Origin: Desulfatirhabdium butyrativorans DSM 18734
GTDB taxonomy: Bacteria; Desulfobacterota; Desulfobacteria; Desulfobacterales; Desulfatirhabdiaceae
NCBI RefSeq assembly: GCF_000429925.1
Contig: NZ_AUCU01000019.1
Coordinates: forward strand, 52,544-116,105
Direction of reading: 5' to 3'
DNA: 63,562 nucleotides
Part shown: positions 21,910 through 30,513 of the stretch, piece by piece
Layout of the letters: each line of letters starts with the position of its first letter
Numbering within the stretch: position 1 is the stretch's first letter
Notes under the pieces: model-generated
What the model was told of the DNA's origin: nothing
Databases searched by the model: none
What the model saw: only the letters and a program-made list of their open reading frames with translations
Made by a program: the position numbers and the translations under genes

Positions 21910-22521
21910 ATGCTGCGCATCGCTCGAACATCGGTTGTCTTTTTGTTGATGATTGCCCTGGCCATTTTGCCCGCCTGTTCGAAAAAGAAAATCTATTCGG
22001 AACCGGCTGCAGGTATGGGGGCTGCTGGCGCCCGGGGAACTGGCGCTTATGGTGGTGCGGGGACTGGCGGCAGAGCGGGAGGTTTCGATGAGCAGGGATT
22101 GAAAGGTTCAGCGGGAGGAGGGGTCGGGGCAGCGGGAGGAAGTCTCTCTGGCGCCGGATCCGCAGGTTATGGCGCCGCAACACGGGCCAGCCTCGTTTCC
22201 GAAGATATCTTTTTTGAATATGACAGCTCGGCCCTGCTTCCGGAAGCCCGTGATCTGTTGAAGAAAAAAGCCGAATTTCTGGTTGCCAATCCGCAGATTT
22301 CCATCATCATCGAGGGGCATACCGATGAGCGGGGCACCATCGAATACAACATCGCACTGGGAGAGCGACGCGCCGAAAGCGTTCAGGCATTTCTGCTGGG
22401 GCTTGGTGTTGCAGCATCCCGAATGAGTACGGTCAGTTACGGCAAGGAAAAACCAATCGACCCGGGCCACAATGAAGCCGCATGGGCCAAGAACCGAAGG
22501 GTGCATATCGAAATCCGGTAG
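21910..22521 (+). CDS. pal: Peptidoglycan-associated lipoprotein
   Basis: From the ATG at 21910 (AGGAAAGGA ahead of it) the protein has 203 residues. It begins with a lipoprotein signal (VVFLLMIALAILPACSKKK, lipobox LPAC). A linker of about 60 residues rich in Gly and Ala follows, then an OmpA-like peptidoglycan-binding domain (IFFEYDSSALLPEARDLL, IEGHTDERGTIEYN, RVHIEIR). The open frame upstream of 21910 would remove the signal from the N-terminus, so it is not used. No tol genes are adjacent. The Gly-rich linker is longer than in enterobacterial Pal. Confidence 0.92.
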   Translation: MLRIARTSVVFLLMIALAILPACSKKKIYSEPAAGMGAAGARGTGAYGGAGTGGRAGGFDEQGLKGSAGGGVGAAGGSLSGAGSAGYGAATRASLVSEDIFFEYDSSALLPEARDLLKKKAEFLVANPQISIIIEGHTDERGTIEYNIALGERRAESVQAFLLGLGVAASRMSTVSYGKEKPIDPGHNEAAWAKNRRVHIEIR

Positions 22522-22546
22522 TTGACCGGAATCGTTCAGTGTCAAT

Positions 22547-24199
22547 ATGAGCAAAAACCCGGATACCATTCTCATTGCCGATGATGATCCGACCATTCGG
22601 GTCGTGCTGAAGAAGATTTTCGAAAAGGCAGGGTATCAGGTCATTCTTGTGGAAGACGGCCAGAAGGCTGTTGATTGTTTCTCGCAGGATATTGCAGCGG
22701 TATTGCTGGATTTAGACATGCCCCGGCTCAATGGGATCGAAACCCTGCGGTGCATCCGGGAAATACAGCCGGATATCTCGCCGATCATGTTGACGGCAAG
22801 CGACGATGTGGCCAACGCTGTCGAAGCCGTCAAATCGGGCGCCTTCGATTATATCATCAAACCATTTCACGCCCAGCAGCTCATTGCCCTCGTGGAAAAG
22901 GCCATTACCACAGACCGGAATGCGAGGCGCGTCAAGCGGCTGGAGGCGGAATTGCAGCGGGCGCGGGACAAGGAAATTGAAACGGCTTCCCGTATCCAGC
23001 AGACCCTGCTGATGGGTGTGCCGCCAACGCATCTTCCCGGGATCGACATTTCCACTTTGACCATCCCCTCCCAGAAAGTGGATGGCGATTTTTATGATTT
23101 CTTTCTTTTCGGGGATGAATACCTGCACGTGGTTGTCGGCGACGTCATGGGCAAGGGCATCGCCTCCGCACTTCTGGGCGCCGCCACCAAAACGCACTGC
23201 CTGCGCATCATTCATGAACTCGAAAATATTCATCATCTTCCGGTCGGCGCCATCGAGCCCGGCATTGTGGTCTCCCATGTGCGGGATGCCATGTTCGGGC
23301 AGATCGATGCCATCGATACCTTTGTCACACTGTGTTACGGACGCTTCGACCTGAAGCGGGGCCTGTTCTCTTTTGTGGATTGCGGCCATATGCGCACCAT
23401 TCACTATCATGCGGCCAGCGATTCCTGCACGCTTCTGGAAGGCATCAACATGCCGCTTGGATTTCCGGAGATTGAACCGTATACGCGTATCGACGTACCT
23501 TTTTCCGCAGGTGATCTATTTTTCTTCTATTCAGACGGGCTAACCGAAGCCATGAATACAAAAGGCCGCCAATTCGGCGAGCAGGCGCTTGTCGAGAGTG
23601 TGCTGGCTCATCGAATGCTGGGTTGTTACGGCCTGATTCACCATGTCAAGGACGATATCGTGCGCTTCAGCGGTTCCGAAACATTTCAGGATGATTTTAC
23701 CGCTGTGGCTGTCGCTTTTTCGGATATCAATCAAGATAACGTCCTGATCCAGGCATCTCTCGAGCTTGAAAACGAGCTTGTCCATGTACCGCTTGTCCGG
23801 AAATTCATCCAGGATTTCTGCAAGCTGGATCGCGACAATCCTCTGGCCGATTTCCTGATCGATCGATTGACGCTTGCGGCAACCGAAGTGGTCACCAATA
23901 TCATGCGGCATGCCTATCGGGATCAATCAGGGGGGAAAATTCAGATGCTCGCCCGGCTGACCCGGCGGCATATCCAGGTTGAATTTTTCGATCGTGGCGC
24001 CGCCTTCAATCCAAGTCAGGTTCCTGCGCCCAAGTTTGACGGTACACAGGAAGGCGGCTATGGCATGTACATCATCTCCAAGTGTGTGGATCGGGTCGTA
24101 TACGAGCGCGACCGGATGGGCGTCAATGTCACACGGCTGATCTTGTCGCGCGATGCCGCACCCGATATGGGGGAGTTATCCCCAAAGGAGCCAGCATGA
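22547..24199 (+). CDS. Fused receiver / PP2C-type phosphatase / HATPase (anti-sigma kinase-like) protein
   Basis: The 550-residue cytoplasmic protein joins three modules. An N-terminal receiver (residues about 5-125, ADDDP, phosphoacceptor in AVLLDLDMPR, IKPFH) is followed by a coiled linker with the phosphatase lead-in TASRIQQTLLMG. The SpoIIE/RsbU-like PP2C domain (about 165-385) keeps DGDFYDFF, GDVMGKG, SDGLTEA and DDFTAV metal-binding acids. A C-terminal GHKL ATPase domain (about 410-540) has ATEVVTNIMRHAYR and GGYGMYIISKC. Such proteins act in partner-switching control of a sigma factor or effector. Its stop overlaps the next gene's start by 4 bp. No anti-anti-sigma gene is in the window. 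Confidence 0.92.
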   Translation: MSKNPDTILIADDDPTIRVVLKKIFEKAGYQVILVEDGQKAVDCFSQDIAAVLLDLDMPRLNGIETLRCIREIQPDISPIMLTASDDVANAVEAVKSGAFDYIIKPFHAQQLIALVEKAITTDRNARRVKRLEAELQRARDKEIETASRIQQTLLMGVPPTHLPGIDISTLTIPSQKVDGDFYDFFLFGDEYLHVVVGDVMGKGIASALLGAATKTHCLRIIHELENIHHLPVGAIEPGIVVSHVRDAMFGQIDAIDTFVTLCYGRFDLKRGLFSFVDCGHMRTIHYHAASDSCTLLEGINMPLGFPEIEPYTRIDVPFSAGDLFFFYSDGLTEAMNTKGRQFGEQALVESVLAHRMLGCYGLIHHVKDDIVRFSGSETFQDDFTAVAVAFSDINQDNVLIQASLELENELVHVPLVRKFIQDFCKLDRDNPLADFLIDRLTLAATEVVTNIMRHAYRDQSGGKIQMLARLTRRHIQVEFFDRGAAFNPSQVPAPKFDGTQEGGYGMYIISKCVDRVVYERDRMGVNVTRLILSRDAAPDMGELSPKEPA

Positions 24200-25902
24200 C
24201 CATAGAAGCCTATGGGGGATCTCTGATCGATCTGATCGTCGATCCGGAGCGGGGCGCCGATCTGCGAAAGCGATCCCGGGAATTTCCCAGTCTGATGCTT
24301 TCCCAGACAGCGGTATCCGATCTCGGACTCCTGATGAACGGGGGATTTTCTCCGTTGAGGGGCTTCATGTGCCGGGAGGATTATGAATCGGTGCTGAGTC
24401 GCATGCGCCTGTCCAACGGTATGCTCTGGCCCCTGCCCATCTGCCTGGATGCCGATCCGAAGAAAAACCCCGGTATTGAGCAGGGTCGAACGATTGCGCT
24501 CCGCGACCCGGAGGGATTCATGCTCGCCGCCCTGCATGTGCAGGATATGTGGCCAATCGATAAGGAACGGGAGGCCGAACTCGTTTTCGGCACGGGTGAT
24601 CCGGCCCATCCAGGTGTTTTTCACCTGATGCATCGTGTCGCCACCCATTATGTCGGCGGAACCATAGAGGGGATTCAGCTACCCATCCATTCGGCCTTTA
24701 AAAGCCATCACCACGGGCCCAAAGAGCTTCGATCCCTGTTCCGCAAGCTTGGGTGGCGAAGAATCGTTGGGTTTCATACCTGTCATCCCGTTCATCGGTC
24801 CCAATATGCCATGACGCTTCTGGCGATGGAACGGGCCAGGGCGAATCTGCTGATTCATCCGGTGACGCACGGGGGGCTGGCAGCAGACATCGACAATTTT
24901 ACGCGCATTCACTGTTATCTCGCCCTGCAGCGCCACTATCCGGCCAGTATGATGCAGTTGAGCCTCCTGCCCTATGCCATGCGGCTGGCAGGGGCAAGGG
25001 AGGCGCTGTTGCATGCCATCATCCGCCGGAATTTCGGGTGCACCCACTTTATTGTTGGGCCGCATCATGCCAGCCCGCTATCAACAGACGGCAGGTTCTT
25101 TTATGAAAAGGACGCCGGGCAAATAGCGGCCTTGGCCCATCAGCAGGAGCTCGGGATTGAAATTCTCGATATGGACGAAATGGTCTACCTGGTGGAAGAG
25201 GATAGGCATGTCCAGCGCACGAAGGTTCCAGTGGATGCCCCAACGCGCAGCATGAACGATGAGCAGTTCATGGATCGTCTCCGGAACAGCCGGACCGTTC
25301 CGAAATGGTATTCGTTCCCCGAGGTGCTGGATGTGCTTCGTACGGCTTATCCTCCCAGACATCGGCAGGGCTTTACCATTTTCTGTACCGGCCTGTCGGG
25401 CGCCGGTAAATCGACCATCGCCAAAATTCTCTATGCCCGGTTTCAGGAGATGGGTCGAAGGCCTGTAAGCCTTCTCGACGGTGATATCGTCCGGCAGAAC
25501 CTTTCCAGCGAACTGGGTTTTTCCCGGGAGCATCGCGATATCAATGTGCGCAGGATCGGCTTTGTTGCCAGCGAAATCACCAAGAACCGGGGGATCGCCA
25601 TCTGTGCGCCCATTGCGCCTTACGCAGCTACACGAAACCAGATCAGGTCTCTCATTTCCCGCTATGGCGGCTTTATCGAGGTCTATGTTTCCACACCCCT
25701 CGAGGTCTGTGAAATGCGGGACAGAAAAGGGCTTTATGCCAAGGCCAGAGCCGGTCTGATTCCCGAGTTCACCGGTATCAGTGATCCCTACGAGCCCCCG
25801 CAGAGCCCGGAGGTGATGATCGATACAACGGAAATCACCCCGGATGAAGCTGCACAGGAGGTGCTGCTCTATCTCGAACGGGCGGGCTATGCGAGGGAAT
25901 AG
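24196..25902 (+). CDS. Adenylylsulfate (APS) kinase fused to a degenerate ATP sulfurylase-like domain
   Basis: From the ATG at 24196 (overlapping the previous stop, AAAGGAG ahead) the protein has 568 residues. Residues about 395-565 are an APS kinase with the P-loop GLSGAGKST near 401, LLDGDIVRQNLS and FVASEITKNRG, so PAPS synthesis looks intact. Residues 1-390 resemble ATP sulfurylase, but the catalytic QTRNPxHxxH is FHTCHPVHRSQ (residues 193-203): Gln, Arg, Asn and the second His are replaced, and GRDHAG is GPHHAS (288-293). The N-terminal half is therefore probably not a normal sulfurylase. CysQ follows, which fits PAPS turnover. Confidence 0.9.
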   Translation: MTIEAYGGSLIDLIVDPERGADLRKRSREFPSLMLSQTAVSDLGLLMNGGFSPLRGFMCREDYESVLSRMRLSNGMLWPLPICLDADPKKNPGIEQGRTIALRDPEGFMLAALHVQDMWPIDKEREAELVFGTGDPAHPGVFHLMHRVATHYVGGTIEGIQLPIHSAFKSHHHGPKELRSLFRKLGWRRIVGFHTCHPVHRSQYAMTLLAMERARANLLIHPVTHGGLAADIDNFTRIHCYLALQRHYPASMMQLSLLPYAMRLAGAREALLHAIIRRNFGCTHFIVGPHHASPLSTDGRFFYEKDAGQIAALAHQQELGIEILDMDEMVYLVEEDRHVQRTKVPVDAPTRSMNDEQFMDRLRNSRTVPKWYSFPEVLDVLRTAYPPRHRQGFTIFCTGLSGAGKSTIAKILYARFQEMGRRPVSLLDGDIVRQNLSSELGFSREHRDINVRRIGFVASEITKNRGIAICAPIAPYAATRNQIRSLISRYGGFIEVYVSTPLEVCEMRDRKGLYAKARAGLIPEFTGISDPYEPPQSPEVMIDTTEITPDEAAQEVLLYLERAGYARE

Positions 25903-25949
25903 ACGATTGTCGTCATGACGCCTTATCAACCGCTGGAAGGTTACACCAC

Positions 25950-26744
25950 ATGAACGGAGAGTATATCAACGCGGATTTTCTGGGTCTGATCGCTTTGGAA
26001 GCTGGAAAAGCAGTTCTGGAAATTTATGAAGGCGATTTTTCTGCCGGACAAAAAGCAGATGCCTCCCCCATCACCGTGGCCGATACAACGGCCCATGCAA
26101 TCCTGAGCCGAAGACTTCAGGAACGCTACCCCCAAATCCCCATACTGTCGGAAGAGGGAGAGCCCGTTGGTTTTGAAACCAGAAGGCACTGGCGCCAGTT
26201 CTGGTTGATCGATCCGCTCGATGGCACCAAGGAATTCATTCACCGGAACGGGGAATTCACCATCAATATTGCACTGATCGAGGAAGGGCAGCCCATCATG
26301 GGCGTGGTGTATGTGCCGGTTCTCGATTTGCTCTATATCGGGGATCGCAATGTAGGGTGCCGCAGGGAGTTTCGTGGTATCAAGACCATGCTGCAGCTTG
26401 GTGTTTCCCGGGAAAACGCAAAGCTTCGCGTGGTTCACAGCCGATCCCATGTTTCCGATGCATTGAAGGCGTTTCTGGAAAGGCTTCCGGCCCATTCGGC
26501 CATCAGCCGGGGGAGTTCCCTGAAATTCTGCGCCGTCGCAGCCGGAGAAGCCGACCTTTACCCGAGGCTTGGCCCGACCTGGGAATGGGATACTGCGGCA
26601 GGTCAGGCTGTCCTGGAGGCCGCAGGAGGTATTGTGGTGGATATGAACGGCAATCCGCTGCGGTACAACAAGGAGGACTTGCACAATCCGGGGTTTGTGG
26701 CGGCATCCGATCGGCAATTGCTCAAGCGTATCGGGATGGTCTGA
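25950..26744 (+). CDS. cysQ: 3'(2'),5'-bisphosphate nucleotidase
   Basis: The 264-residue enzyme of the inositol-monophosphatase superfamily removes the 3'-phosphate from PAP or PAPS. Its metal-binding motifs are complete: LSEEGE near residue 69, DPLDGTKEFI near 90, and WEWDTAAGQAVLEAAGG near 212. GGAAGG-type ribosome binding (GGAAGG 9 bp ahead) precedes the ATG. It follows the APS kinase gene by 47 bp, consistent with a PAPS formation and recycling pair. Its likely role is to prevent toxic PAP build-up. Confidence 0.93.
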   Translation: MNGEYINADFLGLIALEAGKAVLEIYEGDFSAGQKADASPITVADTTAHAILSRRLQERYPQIPILSEEGEPVGFETRRHWRQFWLIDPLDGTKEFIHRNGEFTINIALIEEGQPIMGVVYVPVLDLLYIGDRNVGCRREFRGIKTMLQLGVSRENAKLRVVHSRSHVSDALKAFLERLPAHSAISRGSSLKFCAVAAGEADLYPRLGPTWEWDTAAGQAVLEAAGGIVVDMNGNPLRYNKEDLHNPGFVAASDRQLLKRIGMV

Positions 26745-26750
26745 GTGGGT

Positions 26751-26835
26751 GTGCCCTGCAGGGATAATATGCAGCGTAAAATTGCATGTCCGCATGCGGC
26801 GCGGTGCTCCGAATGGGGGATTCCCGTTCAGGCAC
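26751..26835 (-). repeat. Inverted-repeat element IR-C (5-member family)
   Basis: An 85-bp element runs from GTGCCCTGCAGGG to CCCGTTCAGGCAC. On the minus strand the first half (GTGCCTGAACGGGAA, CATTCGGAGCA, CGCCGCATGCGG) matches the other copies; the CTCCGGCTCAGG block is missing. It begins 7 bp past cysQ and lies between convergent genes. Confidence 0.75.
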
Positions 26836-26845
26836 TTTGCAACTT

Positions 26846-27598
26846 CTATAGTGCTGCAATCGATCGCCGGATCAGTTTGGCGCAGGAGGGGCAATACAGG
26901 TGTTGCTCCTTGACATCGGGATGATGTTCCGTGGACCGGCTATGGACGTGATCCAGGAAACGGGGTGTTGTGAACATGGCCCCGCATCCTTCACATCGCA
27001 GCAGGGGATGCCTGCCGATGATCTCGTCCCGGATGGAGATCGTCCGCACGTTGTCCTTGTCTTCAACGTGAATCACCTTGGTTGGACAGATGTTGGCGCA
27101 AGTGCCGCAGCCGATACAGTTGCCCGGAATCGAAACCACGAGCATTCTGTTGTTGGCGCGAATCATGCGCAGTGCTCCTGCGCCAACGATTTCCTTGCAG
27201 ATTTGCACACAGAGTCTGCAGCGGATGCATCCGTCCGGCGGCGGATTGGTTTGCAAGCCGTAGCGTTCCGCAATCTGGAGGAGAAATTCCGATTGGGGAG
27301 CCATTGACAGAAGCTGATTCATTGCCGTGGTTCTGGCCTGCCGGACGGCGTCCGTGTCTGTTTCAATGATCAGGCCCGGATGCGTCCTCAGCGTACAGGC
27401 CAGGGTGACTTTCCCTGGAACACCTGCCTTCCCGCTCATGATCTCCACGGCGCACAGCCTGCAGGATACGATGGGATGTGTAAGCGCCGGATGGTAGCAC
27501 AGGGAGGGAATGGAAATCCCTTCTTCCCGCAGTATCTTCATCAACGGGGTATCCTCTTCAACCTCGATATCCCGCCCGTTAATCGTGATCTGAATCAT
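26846..27598 (-). CDS. 2Fe-2S/4Fe-4S ferredoxin-type subunit (HoxU/NuoG N-terminus-like)
   Basis: The 250-residue cytoplasmic protein starts with a plant-type [2Fe-2S] domain (MIQITINGRDIEVEE; CYHPALTHPIVSCRLCAVE; then LACT), followed by a bacterial ferredoxin pair (CIRCRLCVQICK near residue 123 and CIGCGTCANICPTKVI near 158). A C-terminal segment has two CxxC pairs (CEGCG, CPSCA) that may bind zinc or another cluster. This matches the electron-transfer subunit of bidirectional hydrogenases and formate dehydrogenases. It lies at the end of the molybdopterin oxidoreductase cluster and probably passes electrons to it. AAGGGAACC precedes the ATG. Confidence 0.88.
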   Translation of the reverse strand: MIQITINGRDIEVEEDTPLMKILREEGISIPSLCYHPALTHPIVSCRLCAVEIMSGKAGVPGKVTLACTLRTHPGLIIETDTDAVRQARTTAMNQLLSMAPQSEFLLQIAERYGLQTNPPPDGCIRCRLCVQICKEIVGAGALRMIRANNRMLVVSIPGNCIGCGTCANICPTKVIHVEDKDNVRTISIRDEIIGRHPLLRCEGCGAMFTTPRFLDHVHSRSTEHHPDVKEQHLYCPSCAKLIRRSIAAL

Positions 27599-27740
27599 CG
27601 TATGGTTCCCTTATTCCCGTTCGCATTCAAATAGACACATTTGCCAGCCTTGCTGCGCCGCGATTCGACGCAGGAATCGCCCATGAATCGGCCGGATGAA
27701 ATCCGGCCCTGCACCCAGATGAACGACAGTCGCCACAGCG

Positions 27741-27835
27741 CCCTGACTCCTGATTCCTGATTCCTGACTCCTGATTCCTGATTCCTGACCCCTGATTCCT
27801 GATTCCTGACCCCTGGCTTCTGGCTCCTGACTCCC
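27741..27835. repeat. Heptanucleotide tandem repeat, locus 3
   Basis: About 13 units of [CT]CTGA[CT]T, with more sequence drift than the other loci, fill the gene-free stretch 27599-27970. They are in the same orientation as loci 1 and 2. Spurious SGIRNQE-like open frames on the minus strand come from this array. Confidence 0.88.
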
Positions 27836-27865
27836 GCATTTTGCCTGGGTGATGGACAGAAGAAA

Positions 27866-27945
27866 TTTCGATTTCGATTACGATTACGACAACGACAACG
27901 ATAGCGACAACGAAAACGATAGAGATAGCGGCAACGAAAACGATT
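27866..27945. repeat. Hexanucleotide tandem repeat (CGA/ACGA-rich)
   Basis: About 13 degenerate units of a 6-bp motif (ACGATT, ACGACA, GCGACA, ACGAAA) start 30 bp after the heptamer array. On the plus strand they would encode an Asp/Asn run (DYDNDND), but no start or ribosome site supports a gene. Confidence 0.85.
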
Positions 27946-27970
27946 TCCCCGCACGTAGCGGGGGATGGGA

Positions 27971-28177
27971 TTACAATGCCTTCAGGCAATCCTGGGGAAG
28001 ACGGAACGTGCCCTTGCCGTTGATGCTCACCTCGACGAGCGATTCAGGATCGTTGATGGATGTATCCGGATCCGTGATGATGCCATGCCTGCCGATCAGC
28101 TCATCCATGAAACTTTCCCAGGCTTCGTCGCTCGATTTCTGAAATACTTCGACTTTTTGGCCTTTATGAAACGACAT
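27971..28177 (-). CDS. Small uncharacterised protein (68 aa)
   Basis: The 68-residue protein (MSFHKGQKVEVFQKSSDEAW...) has an ideal ribosome site (AGGAGG, 7 bp before the ATG), which supports it as a real gene. The sequence looks like a small beta-rich SH3/KOW-type barrel: G.KVEVF at the N-terminus, GRHGIITDPDTS in the middle, and SLVEVSINGKGTFRLP near the end. No Cys or membrane segment is present. I do not recognise a named family. It lies between two Fe-S subunit genes on the same strand but is separated from both by repeats. Confidence 0.72.
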   Translation of the reverse strand: MSFHKGQKVEVFQKSSDEAWESFMDELIGRHGIITDPDTSINDPESLVEVSINGKGTFRLPQDCLKAL

Positions 28178-28227
28178 TTCGGAAACCTCCTGTTATCAGC
28201 TTTTGCAAGGCATTCCATCTGATTTGC

Positions 28228-28347
28228 GTGCCCCTACGGAACCCCATTGATTTTCTAACCTGAGCCGGAGGAAAGGCAAGGCTTCACTGCATCGCGAAAC
28301 AGCCTACCTCCTCCGGCAGCGTACTGTCTCCAATCCCGTTCAGGCAC
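28228..28347 (-). repeat. Inverted-repeat element IR-D (5-member family)
   Basis: A 120-bp element has termini GTGCCCCTACGG and CCGTTCAGGCAC. On the minus strand it carries the family blocks GTGCCTGAACGGG, GCGATGCAGTGAAG and CTCCGGCTCAGGTT. Its right end is 3 bp from the stop of the FAD/Fe-S oxidoreductase gene, so it may act as that gene's 3' hairpin. Confidence 0.82.
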
Positions 28348-28350
28348 GAT

Positions 28351-30501
28351 TTAAACCGGCGTTGTCTCATCATGCCTTCCGGCATGGTGTTTGCGCTGGC
28401 AGGATTCGCACAGCATCATGTCTTCCGGAGACGGTGTCGATGTGGTTTTCTTCCGGATGAATTCCCGGTAACGCGCCGTTCCCAAGACGGCATGGCAGTC
28501 CCGGCAGAACAAGAGCTTTTGCCGGTTGAGGATCGTGCCGCAAAGACTCAATATCCGTTCCTCTCCCCGGTCTTCGATCCGCATGGCCTGGGTGGGACAG
28601 TTGGCGGCGCAGGCGCCGCACAGGATACAGCGCTCTGCGGTAATGCGATAATCCGTCGGGATGGGATGATCGAAGTGGATGTATCCCATCGAAAGGGCAT
28701 CGATGCCCATCTTGTCCCGGCAGATTTCGACGCATTTGCCGCACCGGATGCACACATCGCATCGAAGGCAGCGCCTGGCCTCTTCCCGAACCATGTTCTC
28801 GGAGAACCCGAGCTCCACCTGTTGAAATGTGGTGCGGCGCCGATCGATGTTGAGCAACGGCATGCCAGCGCGTTTCAGGATCATCTTGGTGGTTGCGGGA
28901 ACTTCGAGAAAATCGATCCTGCCACGCCGCACCGGAACCGGTCTGCTTTTCGGTTGCGGAATGCCGTTGAGATAGCGATCGATGGCAAGAGCCGCCCGTT
29001 TTCCGCCGCCGATGGCTTCGATGACCGTAGCAGGCCCTGACACCGCATCTCCTGCGGCAAAGACACCCGGTATGGATGTCTCCATGCTGACGGTATTGGT
29101 CTCGATCGTGTTTCTTCGGGACCATTTGAGGCCGAAGAGCTCTTCGAGACATCCATGATCGACCTGCTGGCCGATGGCGGAGATGATGGCATCCGTTTCG
29201 ATATCGAAATCGCTGCCTTCGATGGGGACCGGCACCTTGCGCTTTCCGCCTTCCTGTTCCTTCATTTCCGCCCGGATGCAGCGAAGCGCCGCAACCTTGC
29301 CGTCTTTGCCGACAACCTGGGCCGGAACGGTCAAAAAGGAAATCTGAATGCCTTCCTCTTCGGCCTGCTCGACTTCTTCGATATCGGCAGGCATTTCCGC
29401 GCGGGTCCGGCGGTAGGCCATCACCACTTCTTCGGCGCCCAGCCGAAGGCTCGTTCTGGCGGCATCGATGGCGACATTGCCGCCGCCGACGATGACCACC
29501 CGGCGTCCCGGCCGGTGCCGTTGACCGAGCGCCACGTTCTTCAGAAAGGCAATTGCTTCGATGACCTGGGGATAATCGTTTTCGCCGGGGATATTGAGCT
29601 TGTAGGCGCGATGCGCGCCGATGGCAAAGAAAAACGCTTCGAATCCTTCGGATTTCAAGCTCTCGATGGTCACATCCTTCCCGAAAGCCGTCCCGAAACG
29701 GAACTGGACACCCAGATCCTCGAGCATGGCGACTTCCCGGTCGATCACCTCACGGGGAAGCCGGTAACGGGGAATGCCGACCATGATCATGCCGCCAGCC
29801 ATCGGCAGGGCTTCGATCACCGTGACGGCATATCCCTTGAGGGCCAGATAATAAGCGCAACTGAGCCCTGCAGGTCCGGCGCCGACGATGCAGATCTGAT
29901 GGCCGTTTTCGGGCGCCTTTTCGGGATTCCGGTACAGCCGGGTGGACATGGCGCGTTCCGCGGCGAAGGCCTTGAGAAACTTGATCGACACCGGCTCGTC
30001 CATTCGTCCCCGGACGCACATGAATTCGCAGGGACGGGTGCACACCAGTCCACAGACCCAGGGGAAAGGGCAATCCTTTCGGATCACGTCGATGGCCTCT
30101 GCGTCTTTTCCCATCCCGATCAGGGTGACGTATGTCGGGATGTCGAGACCGGCAGGGCAGGTCATCTGGCAGGGAGCTGGGGCCAGCTTGACGCAGGCGC
30201 CGGTTGCGCAGTTGTGGGTTGCGATATGACTCTGGAAGATTTCGGCGTTCTGGGCGATCGTGTTCTTGATGGCGATTGCCATCCATTGGGATTGCGGGTC
30301 GGAGAGTTGCGACCATTCCTCGATCAATTTGCCGACGGCCGGAAGATGGTCCGATCCGGCCCGACCCCAGGCAATATCATCGATCAGATCGCAGATTTCT
30401 TCGGCGAGCCTGCGGCTTTTGGGGATCTTGAATTCACCCGCATCGATGGCTTCCTTCAGCCGGATGCGGGTATCGTTGACGGGGCAGGTTGTTTCAGGCA
30501 T
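28351..30501 (-). CDS. GltD-like FAD/NAD(P) and Fe-S oxidoreductase subunit
   Basis: The 716-residue protein has an N-terminal GltD-type Fe-S region (CQMTCPAGLDIPTY near residue 153, CGLVCTRPCEFMC near 190). Two dinucleotide-binding folds follow: FAD (CIVGAGPAGLSCAYYLALKG near 228) and NAD(P) (RVVIVGGGNVAIDAAR near 365). A C-terminal region carries two ferredoxin motifs (CDVCIRCGKCVEIC and CILCGACAANCPTQAM) and a CRDC/CESC pair. Such proteins move electrons between NAD(P)H and an Fe-S partner. It starts 12 bp after the ferredoxin gene and lies downstream of the molybdopterin subunit. Confidence 0.9.
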   Translation of the reverse strand: MPETTCPVNDTRIRLKEAIDAGEFKIPKSRRLAEEICDLIDDIAWGRAGSDHLPAVGKLIEEWSQLSDPQSQWMAIAIKNTIAQNAEIFQSHIATHNCATGACVKLAPAPCQMTCPAGLDIPTYVTLIGMGKDAEAIDVIRKDCPFPWVCGLVCTRPCEFMCVRGRMDEPVSIKFLKAFAAERAMSTRLYRNPEKAPENGHQICIVGAGPAGLSCAYYLALKGYAVTVIEALPMAGGMIMVGIPRYRLPREVIDREVAMLEDLGVQFRFGTAFGKDVTIESLKSEGFEAFFFAIGAHRAYKLNIPGENDYPQVIEAIAFLKNVALGQRHRPGRRVVIVGGGNVAIDAARTSLRLGAEEVVMAYRRTRAEMPADIEEVEQAEEEGIQISFLTVPAQVVGKDGKVAALRCIRAEMKEQEGGKRKVPVPIEGSDFDIETDAIISAIGQQVDHGCLEELFGLKWSRRNTIETNTVSMETSIPGVFAAGDAVSGPATVIEAIGGGKRAALAIDRYLNGIPQPKSRPVPVRRGRIDFLEVPATTKMILKRAGMPLLNIDRRRTTFQQVELGFSENMVREEARRCLRCDVCIRCGKCVEICRDKMGIDALSMGYIHFDHPIPTDYRITAERCILCGACAANCPTQAMRIEDRGEERILSLCGTILNRQKLLFCRDCHAVLGTARYREFIRKKTTSTPSPEDMMLCESCQRKHHAGRHDETTPV

Positions 30502-30513
30502 GGGTCCCCCGAT

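Noticed and set aside
27595-27989. Minus-strand ORFs across the 27.7-27.95 kb repeats
   Set aside because: Repetitive SGIRNQE cycles and an Arg-rich run come from the heptamer and hexamer arrays.
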